Assembly (NCBI RefSeq): GCF_020103725.1
Contig: NZ_JAHXBG010000041.1
Location: forward strand, 1-64,000
Length of the DNA stretch: 64,000 nucleotides
Source of the DNA: Hyalangium gracile
Lineage (GTDB): Bacteria; Myxococcota; Myxococcia; Myxococcales; Myxococcaceae
Reading direction: 5' to 3'
In this document: one piece after another, positions 41,654 through 52,502 of the stretch
Layout: each line of letters starts with the position of its first letter
How positions within the stretch are numbered: position 1 is the first letter of the stretch
Notes under the pieces: generated by a model
The model's database searches: none
Seen by the model: only the letters and a program-made list of their open reading frames with translations
Told to the model about the DNA's origin: nothing
Made by a program: the position numbers and the translations under genes

Positions 41654-41667
41654 GGCGGGTGCCCGCC
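41654..41667 (+). terminator. Short GC-rich hairpin after recG
   Basis: GGCGGG and CCCGCC lie around TG, four bases after the recG stop and followed by TTG. Weak intrinsic-terminator candidate. Confidence 0.35.
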
Positions 41668-41715
41668 TTGCCGTCCTCGGGCGATGTGTAACGTTGATCT
41701 GAAGGAGGGTGGGCC

Positions 41716-42351
41716 ATGGGAGATCGCGAGCTGGCGGACTTTCTCGAGCGGCAGGGCATCCGGGAGCGGCGGGTGCTCGACGCGATCGCACGCCTGAACC
41801 GCGCGGACTTCATTCCCGAGCATGCGCGCCATGCCGCCACCCAGGACTCGCCGCTGCCCATTGGCCATGGGCAGACCATCAGCCAGCCCTTCGTCGTCGC
41901 GCTCATGTCCCAGGCCCTGGAGCTCCAAGGGCACGAGCGGGTGCTGGAGATCGGCACCGGCTCCGGCTACCAGACGGCCGTCCTGGCCCAGCTATGTGGG
42001 GAGGTGTACTCCGTGGAGATCGTCCCCTCGCTCGCGGAGTCGGCGAGGGTGCTCCTGGGGCGCCTGGGTTTTCCGAACGTCCACCTGCGAGTGGGGGACG
42101 GCTCGCTCGGCTGGCCGGAGGAGGCTCCGTTCGACGCCATCATCGGCACGGCGGCCCCAGAGTCCGTGCCTCCCAAGCTGCTGGGGCAGCTCAAGCCGGG
42201 CGGGCGGATGCTCATGCCGGTGGGCCCCCAGGGGGGAAACCAGGAGCTGCTGCGCATCACTCGCTCCCCGCTCGGAGGGCTGCCGAGGGTCGAGCACCTG
42301 CTCCCCGTGCGGTTCGTCCCCATGACGGGCGAGGCCCAGCACCTGGGCTGA
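41716..42351 (+). CDS. pcm: Protein-L-isoaspartate O-methyltransferase
   Basis: Repairs isoaspartyl damage in proteins using S-adenosylmethionine. A strong AAGGAGG precedes the ATG at 41716. The 211-residue product has the family N-terminal phrase RADFIPEHARH, the active-site region PIGHGQTISQPFVVALM, and the AdoMet-binding LEIGTGSGYQTAVLA. The C-terminus follows the usual LKPGGRMLMPVG strand and a short LPVRFVPMTG. Length is normal. It stands between recG and the zinc-ribbon/thrC pair. Confidence 0.95.
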   Translation: MGDRELADFLERQGIRERRVLDAIARLNRADFIPEHARHAATQDSPLPIGHGQTISQPFVVALMSQALELQGHERVLEIGTGSGYQTAVLAQLCGEVYSVEIVPSLAESARVLLGRLGFPNVHLRVGDGSLGWPEEAPFDAIIGTAAPESVPPKLLGQLKPGGRMLMPVGPQGGNQELLRITRSPLGGLPRVEHLLPVRFVPMTGEAQHLG

Positions 42352-42399
42352 GGTGACAGTGCGTTGCCCGGGGCCCCCCGGACCGATAACGTGCACCCC

Positions 42400-42977
42400 A
42401 TGATCATCTGCCCGGTGTGTGAACACCAGCAGGCACAAGGGGACGAGTGCGACAACTGCGGCAAGAAGCTCCAGGTGCCGAAGGTTGCTGCCGCTGTCGC
42501 CGTGCCGACCCTGCCTGAGCTGGAGCAGACCCACCACGCTGGCGGTCGCGTGGCGGTGGACGCTCCGACATTGCCCGAGCTGGCCCACACCCGACAGGAG
42601 GCTGGCCCGGACCTGCCGCCCCAGGTCGTGCCGGACATGGAGACCACGCGGACCGCGCCCATCGACAAGGTTGCCGTCGAGGCCGTGCCAGAGCTGGACA
42701 CCGGCCGCGCGGCCGATGACGGCGTGCGCACCGCGGCGCCCTCGGGCGCGGCGGTGTGCCGCTACTGCCGCAACGTCCAGGCCGAGGGCATGGTGTGCGA
42801 TCGCTGCGGCATGCGCCTGCCTCGGGTGAAGCCGGCGGCGGGGGCGGCCCCGGCGGGAGCCAAGGGGGCCGCGAACGCGGAGGATGTGACGTGGCTGCCG
42901 TGCCAGAAGTGCCGTACGCCCACCCGGCCGAACAAGATCTGCACGGTCTGCGGCACTCGCGTCGTGGCGGTCCAGGC

Positions 42978-42981
<4 letters not shown>
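42400..42981 (+). CDS. Zinc-ribbon protein coupled to threonine synthase
   Basis: A 193-residue protein with three cysteine zinc-ribbon pairs: CPVCEHQQAQGDECDNCG at the N-terminus, CRYCRNVQAEGMVCDRCG about residue 125 and CQKCRTPTRPNKICTVCG at the C-terminus. A long, low-complexity Thr/Glu/Pro segment with the repeated phrase TLPELE/TLPELAHTR separates the first two. ATG at 42400 is chosen because the upstream TTG has no support. The stop overlaps the next start (ATGA), so it is translationally coupled to thrC. Function is unknown; metal binding or protein contact is likely. Confidence 0.82.
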
Positions 42982-44315
<1,334 letters not shown>

Positions 44316-44379
44316 GAAGAGGGCAGAGAAGCGCTGCCGGCTCGACGGCGGGCCGGCGCTGCGCTATGTCCCCGGCCCC

Positions 44380-44721
44380 GTGAACGCCGAAACCCAAGAG
44401 GACCTGCGCTCGCAGCTCGAGCGCCTTCAGGAGAGCGTGGCCACGCGCCAGAGCATCCTGCACTTCGCCCACAGCAGCGTCTCGTTCCTGGCCGCCCTGA
44501 TCTTCTCGGGCGCGGCGGCCAAGCTGTTCTGGGACTCCGCGAAGGTGCCGTACGTGGCCTTTGGCGCCGTCGCGCTGGTGGTGCTGCTGCTGGGCTACTG
44601 CCTGGCGCACTACCTCAAGGGCCGCCGCGCGCTCGCCGAGGAGCTGAAGCGCTACGGCGACATGCTGGAGCTGCGGCGCCGGCTGCACCTGGACAACCCC
44701 TCGGCGCTGCTGCCCCGGTGA
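44380..44721 (+). CDS. Small two-helix membrane protein
   Basis: A 113-residue protein from a GTG at 44380. An N-terminal amphipathic segment rich in Glu/Gln/Leu is followed by two hydrophobic helices (about 32-50 and 56-78) and a charged C-terminal coil (LKGRRALAEELKRYGDML). No family is recognised. Its last bases overlap the tmk start (GTGA), which implies coupled translation, and it is probably part of the thrC-tmk transcript. A GC-rich stem-like sequence precedes it, but no convincing terminator. Confidence 0.78.
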   Translation: MNAETQEDLRSQLERLQESVATRQSILHFAHSSVSFLAALIFSGAAAKLFWDSAKVPYVAFGAVALVVLLLGYCLAHYLKGRRALAEELKRYGDMLELRRRLHLDNPSALLPR

Positions 44722-45380
44722 GCACGCTCCGTCGAAAGCCGGGGCGCGGTCGCTTCATCGTCCTCGAAGGCCTGGACGGGGCGGGGACCACCACGCAGGC
44801 CGAGCGGCTCGCCGCCGCCCTGCGGGCCGAGGGCCACGCCGTGCTCACCACGCGCGAGCCCTCGGATGGGCCCATCGGGACGCTGATCCGCCAGGCACTC
44901 ACGGGGCGGCTGGTGCTGCCCGGGGGCGCGGGCCCGCTGGCGCAGGAGACGCTGGCGCTGCTGTATGCCGCGGACCGGACGGACCACCTGAAGGCCCGGG
45001 TGCTCCCGGCGCTGGAGGCGGGGCAGATCGTCCTCAGCGACCGGTACGTGCTGTCCTCGCTGGCCTACCAGGGCGCCAGCCTCTCCATGGCCTGGGTGGA
45101 GGCGGCGAACGGGTACGCGGTGCCGCCGGACCTCACGCTGTTCGTCCACGTGTCGCCCTCGGTGGCGGCGCAGCGGCGCGCGGCGCGGGGTGGGGCGAAG
45201 GAGCTCTTCGAGGAGGATGCGCTCCAGCGGCGGATTGCCCGGCAGTACGAGGAGGCCATCCGCCGGCGCGAGGCGCAGGAGCGGATCGTCCGCATCGACG
45301 GCGAGCAGTCCGTCGAGGCCGTGACGGACGCGGCGCTCAAGGAGATCCACGCGATCCTGGGGCGCAAGCGGGCGCGCTGA
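44718..45380 (+). CDS. tmk: Thymidylate kinase
   Basis: Phosphorylates dTMP to dTDP for DNA synthesis. The 220-residue product has the P-loop EGLDGAGTTTQAERL, the DR(Y/H/W) dTMP-binding DRYVLSSLAYQG and an LID-like arginine-rich region (AQRRAARGGAKELFEED). GTG at 44718 overlaps the stop of the preceding gene. All expected motifs are in order. The adjacent MoaB/CinA-like gene follows 47 bases later and may be on the same transcript. Confidence 0.95.
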   Translation: MSTLRRKPGRGRFIVLEGLDGAGTTTQAERLAAALRAEGHAVLTTREPSDGPIGTLIRQALTGRLVLPGGAGPLAQETLALLYAADRTDHLKARVLPALEAGQIVLSDRYVLSSLAYQGASLSMAWVEAANGYAVPPDLTLFVHVSPSVAAQRRAARGGAKELFEEDALQRRIARQYEEAIRRREAQERIVRIDGEQSVEAVTDAALKEIHAILGRKRAR

Positions 45381-45427
45381 GCGGCTGTGCGCCTTCCCTG
45401 GAAGTGTAGGCTAGAGTCCAGGCCCGT

Positions 45428-46159
45428 ATGGAGCGCACCGGAGCAGCGGCGGTCATCATCGGCAACGAAGTCCTCACGGCGAAGGTGGTGGATGCCAACG
45501 GCCCCTACCTCATCCGCCGCCTGCGCGAGATCGGCATCCCGCTGCGCTCGGTGGAGATCGTCACGGATGACGTGGATGCCATCGTCGACGCGGTAGCGCG
45601 GGCGCGCTCCAAGGCCGCCTACGTCTTCACCAGCGGCGGCATCGGCCCCACCCACGATGACGTCACCGTGCGCGCGGTGGCGCTCGCCATGGGCCGCCAG
45701 GTGGTGCGCCTGCCCGAGATGGTGGCGCTCATCCGCCAGCGCTCCGATCACCTCTCGGAGGAGGCGCTGCGCCTGGCGGACGCACCGGAGGGCGCGGTGC
45801 TGCTCCAGCAGGAGGGGAGCTGGTTCCCGGTGCTGACGGTGGACAACACCTTCCTGCTGCCCGGAGTGCCGCAGCTCTTCAGGCTCCAGCTGGAGACGGT
45901 GCTCAAGCGCCTGCGTGGAGCGCCGGTGCACCTGCGCTGCCTGTACCTGCGGCTGGGCGAGAGCACCATCGCCGCGGTGCTGGACCGGGTGGCCCTGGAC
46001 ATGCCGCACGTGGCCATCGGCTCCTACCCGGTGTTCGACGCGGAGCTGGACTACCGCGTCAAGGTGACGGTCGAGTCCGCCGAATTGGCGCCCGTGGAGG
46101 ACGCCCTGGCGCGCATCCGCGGCGGGCTGCCCGCGGATGCCATCGTGCGCCAGGAGTAG
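45428..46159 (+). CDS. MoaB/CinA-like molybdopterin-binding-fold protein
   Basis: A 243-residue protein of the MoCF_biosynth fold that also forms the N-terminal half of CinA. The signature SGGIGPTHDDVT (about 68-79) is clear, preceded by IIGNEVLTAKVVDANG, the CinA/MoaB substrate loop. No CinA deamidase domain is attached, so it is the short form. Members either bind molybdopterin precursors or act as FAD/nucleotide pyrophosphatases, which sequence alone does not decide. It converges with the TPR gene across four bases. Confidence 0.85.
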   Translation: MERTGAAAVIIGNEVLTAKVVDANGPYLIRRLREIGIPLRSVEIVTDDVDAIVDAVARARSKAAYVFTSGGIGPTHDDVTVRAVALAMGRQVVRLPEMVALIRQRSDHLSEEALRLADAPEGAVLLQQEGSWFPVLTVDNTFLLPGVPQLFRLQLETVLKRLRGAPVHLRCLYLRLGESTIAAVLDRVALDMPHVAIGSYPVFDAELDYRVKVTVESAELAPVEDALARIRGGLPADAIVRQE

Positions 46160-46163
46160 CCGA

Positions 46164-49100
46164 CTACAGCGCCAGGCCCAGGCGCTGCCGCAGCCGGAAG
46201 AAGTCATCCGACAGCGAGAAGGACAGCAGATCCCTCAGGTCGTCGCGCGCCTTGAGCGCCTGCATCACCGGATCCGCCGTGTCCACCTTCGAGTTGGACA
46301 TGGATGGATCCTCGCGCAGCACCAGCCCCAGGCCCACGGCGATGTCGCCGCACATGAGCATGCCGGCCCGGTCCGCGGACAGCGAGAGCCCGTCGCTCAG
46401 CTTCTTCAGATCCGTCTTCGGATCGGTCGTGAGCGCCATGGCGGGCACCTCCAGCGCCTTGAGCGCCTTGCGCGAGTACAGCTTGCGCAGCTGCTTCACC
46501 ATGTCCTCGTTCTTCCGGCCCAGCCCGGCGAACTGCGACGCGTGGATGCGGACGGAGTTGCCGAACAGGTCCGCCGTCTCGCCCTGGGAGAGCTTCGAGA
46601 GCACGGCCGTCTTGTTGAGCAGCCCCAGCACCGCGCGGCCGATGAGGAACTTCTGCTCGCGGGCGTTGAACTTGCGCACCACGTCCTGGCCCACGCACAC
46701 CGACAGCGGCTCGGTCGTCTCCAGCGTCATCAGCCCGCGGCGGGACATGTAGACCTCGAACTCCTCCACGCCGAACACCTGGGCGACGGAGCGGATGGCC
46801 TTGAACACCGCCGAGTCCGGCTTGAGCTTGTCCGCCTTCTTGTCCACCCCGAGCATCTCGAACTGGGGCGGGTGCAGCTTGCCCAGCTGATCGCCGATGG
46901 CGCGCAGCACCTCGAGCAGCGGCCCGCGCGTGGCCGGGTGCAGCAGCATGCCGTCCAGGTCCGCCGCCGCCAGCTTGTCCTGGGCGTCCGTGGCCAGCCG
47001 CGCCTTGGCCTCGTTGTAGAAGACGACCTCCACCTCGTTGGCCGAGCGCAGGAACTGCAGCACCGATGCCGCGGCGAAGGCCTTGTCGTGCTGCTTGAGG
47101 CCCTCCCACAGCTTGAAGAGGGCGTGGAGGCTGTCCACCCGGGTGGGATCCAGCTTGAGCAGCTGGCGGTGCTCCTCGATGGCCATCGCCGTGGACGCGG
47201 AGTCGCGCGTGTACAGCTCCGCGAGCGCCGCGCGGGCCGGGATGTTCGTCGGCTCGTGCTCCAGCACCTGACGGAAGACGGCGGTGGCGCGCACCGGCTG
47301 ATCCAGCTGACGGGCATACAGCTCCGCCAGCCGCATGCGCACGGACTGGGCCCGCTTCGGGTCCACCGAGGCCAGGGTGCCCACCTGCGCCTCCAGCATC
47401 TGCGCCAGCTCCGGCAGGTTGTGGGCGCGCTCGTACAGGGTGACGAGCCGGTCCACCAGCTCCGAGTCCCCGGGGATCAGCTCCAGCGCCTTGCGGTACA
47501 GCGCGGAGGCGCCCGCCGTGTCGCCCAGGCCCTCGTCATGGATGCGTGCCAGCTCCACGGTGTGGCGCGCCCGGTCCGCCGTCGTGAGGTCCAGCTCCAG
47601 CAGGCGCTTGAGGCAGTCCACCGCGCCGGACCAGTTGCGGCCCTGCGCGTGCAGGGTGGCGAGCCGATCCAGGGCCTCCTCGTTCCTCGGCATCGCGGCG
47701 AGCGCCGTCTGCAGGTGCGCGGAGGCGCGGCTCGGCTCGTTGAGGTGCGTCTGGTACAGGCCACCCAGGGTGAGGTGGTGCTGCGCGAGCAGGCGCGGAT
47801 CGCCGCCCTGCTGCACGCGCTGGGCGAGCACCGCGGCGGCCTCGGCGTACTGCTGGCCCTCCAGCAGCAGCCGGCCCTTCAGCTCCAGGGCATCCGGGAA
47901 GTGGGGGATGGCGGCCAGCGCGCGCTCCACCAGCGACATGGCCTTGGCGCGATCGTTCAGCGCGGTGAGGCACAGCTTCGCGCCGCTGATGAAGGAGGCG
48001 GCGGCCGCGTTGAGATCCCGCTGGGCCAGCTTGGCCTCGCCTCGCCGCTCGTGCAGCGCGGCGAGATCCGAGGTGCCGCCGCGCTGGGCCAGCAGATCCT
48101 CCAGGCCCGAGGTGGCCACCGGGTTGAGGGGCTCCTTCTCCAGCGCCAGCCGGTAGAGGGCGGCGGCGCCGTCCAGATCGTTCAGGCGCGCGGAGGCGAG
48201 CTTCGCGGCGGCGATGAAGGCCTCCACGGCGCTGCGCGGATCGCGGCTGGCGCGGGCCTCGGCCTCCAGCGTGGCGCGGGCGCCCGCGGCGTTGCCCTGC
48301 TTGAGCTGCACGCGCCGCGAGCCCATGAGGGCGGGCAGGCACTGTGGCTGGCCCTCCAGGGCGGCCCGGTACAGCTGGCCTGCGCGCTCCAGGTCTCCCA
48401 GCTTGTGCTCGGCCAGATCGGCGCTGCGCAGCAGCAGCTCCACGCGCTCGATGGGCTCGGTCACCACCTCCAGGCGGCGGGTGTAGAGCCACGACAGGCC
48501 GGCGAAGTCCCCGGCCTGGCGCAGCGCGCGCTCCAGCGCGAAGGCCACGCGCACGTCCGAGGGGTCCTCCTGGAAGGCGAGCCGGTACTCATCCAGCGCG
48601 GCCTCGGCGGAGCCCTTGTCCTGATCGGCGGCGGCGGACAGGCGCAGCGCGGTGCGCAGGCGCGTCTCCGGCACGCGCTCGGAGAGGCGGAAGCGCAGCT
48701 CGGCGCGGCGCGGCTTGTCGCCGGCGCGGATGCGCTCGAGCATCTTCAGCGCGGTGAACTGGCCGGCATCCAGCTGGAGCACGGCCTCGCAGCACTGGGC
48801 GGCGCGGGCCGGCTCCTGGAAGCGATCCAGGTACAGGCGCGCCAGCTTGAGGTAGGCGGCCACCTTGGCGCCCGGCGTCTGGCCCACCTGCGTCTCGCGA
48901 TCCAGGATGGCCACCAGCTCCTTGGTCTTGTCCTGGGTGGTGTAGAGCCGCTCCAGGGCGCGCAGCGAGGCGGCGTGGCCCGGCGTCACCTTGAGCACCT
49001 CCTGGTAGCCCTCGATGGCCAGCTCGGAGCGCTGCAGCTGGTCCTCCCAGATGGCGGCGGACTGGTAGAGGGCGTTGGCGCGCTCCACCGGATCGATGCG

Positions 49101-51224
49101 GTTGGCGGCCTCGGCGCGCAGCACCTCGATGAGCTTCTCCCAGTGGCCGTTGGCCCGGTAGATGCGGGCCAGCGCGCGCAGGGCGGGGAAGTAGCTGGGC
49201 GCCAGCGTCAGCGCCTCCTCGTAGGCGGCGATGGCCTCGTTCTGGCCCTTGAGGCGGTGCTCGTACAGCTCGCCGATCTTGAACTGCAGCGTGGCGGCCT
49301 GCTCGGTGGACGGAGAGATCTCCGCCTCCGCCCGGTACATCTTGATGAGCTCGGCCCAGCGGCCCTCCTGCGAGTACAGGCGGCCCAGCGCCTTGAGCGC
49401 GGGCAGGTACGAGGGGGACAGGGCCAGCACGCGCTCGTACACGGAGATGGCGCCCGGGCGATCCTTGAGGTTCTCGTCGAGGATCTCCGCGTTGCGGTGG
49501 TAGAGCGACAGCACCTGCTTGGTGTCACCCGCGAACGAGGCCTCCAGCTCCTGGGACTCGATGAGCTCGCGGTAGCGCCCGGCGCGCTCGTACAGCCGCG
49601 ACAGGTTGCGGATGGTGGGCAGGTGGTCCGAGGCCAGATCGAGGATGCGCTTCATGCACTCGATGGCGTGCTCGAGATCGCCCAGGCGGTCCTCGTAGAT
49701 GACCGCCATCTTGTTGAGCGTGGAGATGAGCTGATCGCGGTCGGCGGTCTGCAGCAGATCCTGCTCGTACATGCCCACCAGCTCGGCGAAGCGGCCCTGG
49801 CGCTCGTAGAGGCGGGAGAGGGCCTTCTGGGCGGGCAGGTAGCCCGGCTGGAGCTGGAGGCAGGCGTTGTAGCGGGAGATGGCGTCCTCCTGCCGGGCCA
49901 GCCGCTCCTCGAGCACCTCGGCCGCCTTGTACATGCGGGCGGCCTTCTGCCGGGCGTCCTCGGCGGCGGCGATCTCCGCGTCGAACACGGAGACCAGCCC
50001 CTCCCAGTTCTGCAGGCGGTGGTAGAGCTTGCCCAGGCCGGCCAGCGCGGGGCCGTGGCCGGGGATGCGCGAGAGGATGGCCTGGTAGCGGGAGACGGCG
50101 TCCTGCTCGCGCTTGAGGTCCTCCTCGTAGAGCGCGGCCAGGCGCAGGTTGATGGCCACCAGCTCGCTCTCGTCGGTGATGGAGCCCACCCACGCCAGGA
50201 GCACGTCCGACAGCTCCTCGTAGCGGCCCTGCGTCTCGTAGATGCCGGCCAGCTCGGACAGGACGAGCGGCTCGTTGGGGGTGACGCGGCGCGCGGCCAG
50301 CAGCGCGGCCAGGGCGTCATCCTTGCGGCCCATGCGCTCGTAGACCTTGGCGATCTGGAGGTACGCGGGCGTGGCCTGGGTGCCCAGCACGTGGGCCTCG
50401 GCGGCCAGGGCGGCCAGCAGCTCGTCGGCGCGGTTCTCGCGCTCGGCCAGGCGCTTCATGGCCGACAGCAGCAGCAGGTCCGAGCGGTCCAGCGCGAAGG
50501 CCTGGCGGAAGAAGGCGGCGGCGGCCTCGTGCTGCTTGAGGCGCTCCTCGAGCACCAGGCCCGCGGAGGTGAGGTAGTGGGCGCGCAGGGAGGGGTTCTC
50601 CAGCGTGCTGGCCAGCAGCCGATAGACTTCGATGAGGGACTCGTAGTCGTTGCGGGCCGCGTAGTGCGCCTCGAGCTGGGTGAGCAGCGCCACCTCGGTG
50701 GGCTTCAGCTCCAGGCACAGCTTCCAGGTGGCCTTGGCGTCCGCCTCGCGAGACAGGCGCTCCTCGAGGATGGTGGCCTTCTCGAAGAGGAGCGTGGCCT
50801 TCTGGCGGGTGTCCTCGGTGCCCCCCAGCTCCGCGTCCAGCAGCTGGATGACCATCTGCCAGTTGCCCACGTCCGCGAAGAGGCGGCGGGCGGCGCGGAT
50901 GTTCACCAGGAACTTCGGCGCCAGCTTGTAGGCGTTCTGGAAGGCGACGGCCGCGTTGCGCGGGTTCTTGAGCGTCTCCTCCCAGACGAGGCCCAGCTCG
51001 TGGAAGAGGAGGGCGGCGGCCTGGGGATCGGTGGAGCTCACGGCGCGAGCTTCACGCTCGAGGGCGGCGATGCGCTCGCGGGCCTCATCCTCGGGAGTGC
51101 TGGCTGCGGGCAGGGCGCTCATGTTCTGGGCGAGGACCTCCGTCGCCGGCTTCGCGGGAACGGCTCCCGGCGCGGGGATGGAGAGAGAGGACGTGGTCCT
51201 CTTGAGATCGTTCTGCTCGCTCAT
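46164..51224 (-). CDS. Very long TPR-repeat protein
   Basis: A 1686-residue cytoplasmic protein made almost entirely of tetratricopeptide repeats (34-36 residues, with A-x-x-x-Y and A-x-x-x-Y/F-P patterns such as YEEALTLAPSYFPALRALA) from about residue 50 to 1400. It would form one or more long superhelices for protein binding. The ATG at 51224 (MSEQNDLK) was chosen because the 88 upstream codons are arginine-rich without TPRs. The last ~280 residues are not repeats and have a conserved-looking globular sequence (FLIGRAVLGLLNKTAVL, LSVCVGQDVVRKFNAREQK). It has no signal peptide or membrane segment. Partner unknown. Confidence 0.9.
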   Translation of the reverse strand: MSEQNDLKRTTSSLSIPAPGAVPAKPATEVLAQNMSALPAASTPEDEARERIAALEREARAVSSTDPQAAALLFHELGLVWEETLKNPRNAAVAFQNAYKLAPKFLVNIRAARRLFADVGNWQMVIQLLDAELGGTEDTRQKATLLFEKATILEERLSREADAKATWKLCLELKPTEVALLTQLEAHYAARNDYESLIEVYRLLASTLENPSLRAHYLTSAGLVLEERLKQHEAAAAFFRQAFALDRSDLLLLSAMKRLAERENRADELLAALAAEAHVLGTQATPAYLQIAKVYERMGRKDDALAALLAARRVTPNEPLVLSELAGIYETQGRYEELSDVLLAWVGSITDESELVAINLRLAALYEEDLKREQDAVSRYQAILSRIPGHGPALAGLGKLYHRLQNWEGLVSVFDAEIAAAEDARQKAARMYKAAEVLEERLARQEDAISRYNACLQLQPGYLPAQKALSRLYERQGRFAELVGMYEQDLLQTADRDQLISTLNKMAVIYEDRLGDLEHAIECMKRILDLASDHLPTIRNLSRLYERAGRYRELIESQELEASFAGDTKQVLSLYHRNAEILDENLKDRPGAISVYERVLALSPSYLPALKALGRLYSQEGRWAELIKMYRAEAEISPSTEQAATLQFKIGELYEHRLKGQNEAIAAYEEALTLAPSYFPALRALARIYRANGHWEKLIEVLRAEAANRIDPVERANALYQSAAIWEDQLQRSELAIEGYQEVLKVTPGHAASLRALERLYTTQDKTKELVAILDRETQVGQTPGAKVAAYLKLARLYLDRFQEPARAAQCCEAVLQLDAGQFTALKMLERIRAGDKPRRAELRFRLSERVPETRLRTALRLSAAADQDKGSAEAALDEYRLAFQEDPSDVRVAFALERALRQAGDFAGLSWLYTRRLEVVTEPIERVELLLRSADLAEHKLGDLERAGQLYRAALEGQPQCLPALMGSRRVQLKQGNAAGARATLEAEARASRDPRSAVEAFIAAAKLASARLNDLDGAAALYRLALEKEPLNPVATSGLEDLLAQRGGTSDLAALHERRGEAKLAQRDLNAAAASFISGAKLCLTALNDRAKAMSLVERALAAIPHFPDALELKGRLLLEGQQYAEAAAVLAQRVQQGGDPRLLAQHHLTLGGLYQTHLNEPSRASAHLQTALAAMPRNEEALDRLATLHAQGRNWSGAVDCLKRLLELDLTTADRARHTVELARIHDEGLGDTAGASALYRKALELIPGDSELVDRLVTLYERAHNLPELAQMLEAQVGTLASVDPKRAQSVRMRLAELYARQLDQPVRATAVFRQVLEHEPTNIPARAALAELYTRDSASTAMAIEEHRQLLKLDPTRVDSLHALFKLWEGLKQHDKAFAAASVLQFLRSANEVEVVFYNEAKARLATDAQDKLAAADLDGMLLHPATRGPLLEVLRAIGDQLGKLHPPQFEMLGVDKKADKLKPDSAVFKAIRSVAQVFGVEEFEVYMSRRGLMTLETTEPLSVCVGQDVVRKFNAREQKFLIGRAVLGLLNKTAVLSKLSQGETADLFGNSVRIHASQFAGLGRKNEDMVKQLRKLYSRKALKALEVPAMALTTDPKTDLKKLSDGLSLSADRAGMLMCGDIAVGLGLVLREDPSMSNSKVDTADPVMQALKARDDLRDLLSFSLSDDFFRLRQRLGLAL

Positions 51225-51403
51225 GGGGAAGCAGGCTCCGGCAGAGGGGAAGTCGCGGGTGCGGCTCTGGCCGTCGGGTCGTAACACGTGCCTGCCCGGC
51301 CTCTCAAGTCCCCGACTTCCTTGGTAAAAACGGGGGTTGCTTCCTGAGGAGGCAGGGGGGCTCCGGGCTTGGGGTGGGCGCCGCGGCGCGCTACGGTCCC
51401 CGA

Positions 51404-52444
51404 GTGCCCGCTCCGCTCTCACGACGAGACGTTTTCCGCGTTGGCCTGATTGGCTACGGCCTGTCTGGAGCCAGCTTCCATGCCCCACTGCTGGCCATGG
51501 AACCGGCCCTCTGCCTGAGTGGTATTGCCACCCGTAGCGCCGAGGCGGTGGCCCGGGACTGGCCGGGGGCGCGCGTCCTGTCCGTGGATGCGCTGCTGGC
51601 GGACCCGACGCTCGACCTGGTCATCGTCGCCTCGCCCAACGACAGCCACGCGGCGCTGGCGGAGCGGGCGCTGCTGGGGGGCAAGCACGTCGTCGTGGAG
51701 AAGCCCTTCACGCTGGACTCGGCGGAGGCGGTGAGGCTGGGGGCGCTGGCCCGGGAGCGAGGCCGCTGTCTGGCCGTCTTCCACAACCGGCGCTGGGACG
51801 GGGACTTCCTGACGGTGCGCCAGCTGATCGAGCAGGGCCGCCTGGGGCGCCTCTACAGCTTCGAGAGCCACTTCGATCGCTTCCGGCCGCAGGTGAAGAA
51901 GCGCTGGAAGGAGGAGGACGTGCCGGGCGGAGGGACGCTGTGGGATCTGGGCGCCCACCTGGTGGATCAGGCGCTGCAGCTCTTCGGAATGCCCGAGTCC
52001 ATCAGCGCCGATCTCGGCCGGCAGCGGCCCGAGGCGCGGGCGGTGGACTGGTTCCACCTGCTGCTGCGCTACGGCGAGCTGCGCGTCATCCTGCGCTCGG
52101 GCTCGGTGGTGCATGAGCCGTGGCCGCGCTTCGTGCTGCAGGGCGAGGCGGACGCCTATCTCAAGCACGGGCTGGATCCGCAGGAGGAGCAGCTCAAGGC
52201 CGGCCTGAGACCGGGCATGGCGGGGTGGGGCGCCGAGCCGGCGGAGCGGCACGGACGGCTGAGCCGCGGCGTGAGCGTGCCGACGGTGCCGGGCCGCTAC
52301 GAGGAGTTCTACCGCCAGCTCGTCGCCGCCATGTCGGGAGAGGGGCCGGTACCGGTGACGGCCGAGAGCGCGGGTCAGGTGATCCGAGTGCTGGAGGCGG
52401 CGCGGCGCAGCGCCTCCGAGGGGCGGAGCATTTCATTCGCTTGA
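51404..52444 (+). CDS. Gfo/Idh/MocA family oxidoreductase
   Basis: A 346-residue NAD(P)-dependent sugar-type dehydrogenase or related enzyme. GTG at 51404 is chosen; another GTG at 51374 would add ten residues. The N-terminal Rossmann motif is RVGLIGYGLSGASFHAPL, and the family's catalytic-lysine loop is GKHVVVEKPFTLDS (EKP). The C-terminal half-sheet follows, including GGTLWDLGAHLVDQAL, the usual His-containing helix. Substrate is typically a cyclic polyol or sugar; it cannot be named here. It is divergent from the TPR gene and lies next to two serine-hydrolase genes, with no obvious pathway link. Confidence 0.92.
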   Translation: MPAPLSRRDVFRVGLIGYGLSGASFHAPLLAMEPALCLSGIATRSAEAVARDWPGARVLSVDALLADPTLDLVIVASPNDSHAALAERALLGGKHVVVEKPFTLDSAEAVRLGALARERGRCLAVFHNRRWDGDFLTVRQLIEQGRLGRLYSFESHFDRFRPQVKKRWKEEDVPGGGTLWDLGAHLVDQALQLFGMPESISADLGRQRPEARAVDWFHLLLRYGELRVILRSGSVVHEPWPRFVLQGEADAYLKHGLDPQEEQLKAGLRPGMAGWGAEPAERHGRLSRGVSVPTVPGRYEEFYRQLVAAMSGEGPVPVTAESAGQVIRVLEAARRSASEGRSISFA

Positions 52445-52502
52445 GGTGACAGCCGCGCGGAGCGGCGGTGTTCCAGGGTGTGCTCGAACACAGGAGCTGC
52501 CC

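Noticed and set aside
46137-51284. Very long open frame on the plus strand opposite the TPR gene
   Set aside because: It is antisense to a clear repeat protein and has no coherent motifs. High GC and strong third-base bias keep antisense frames open, so I treat it as a shadow.
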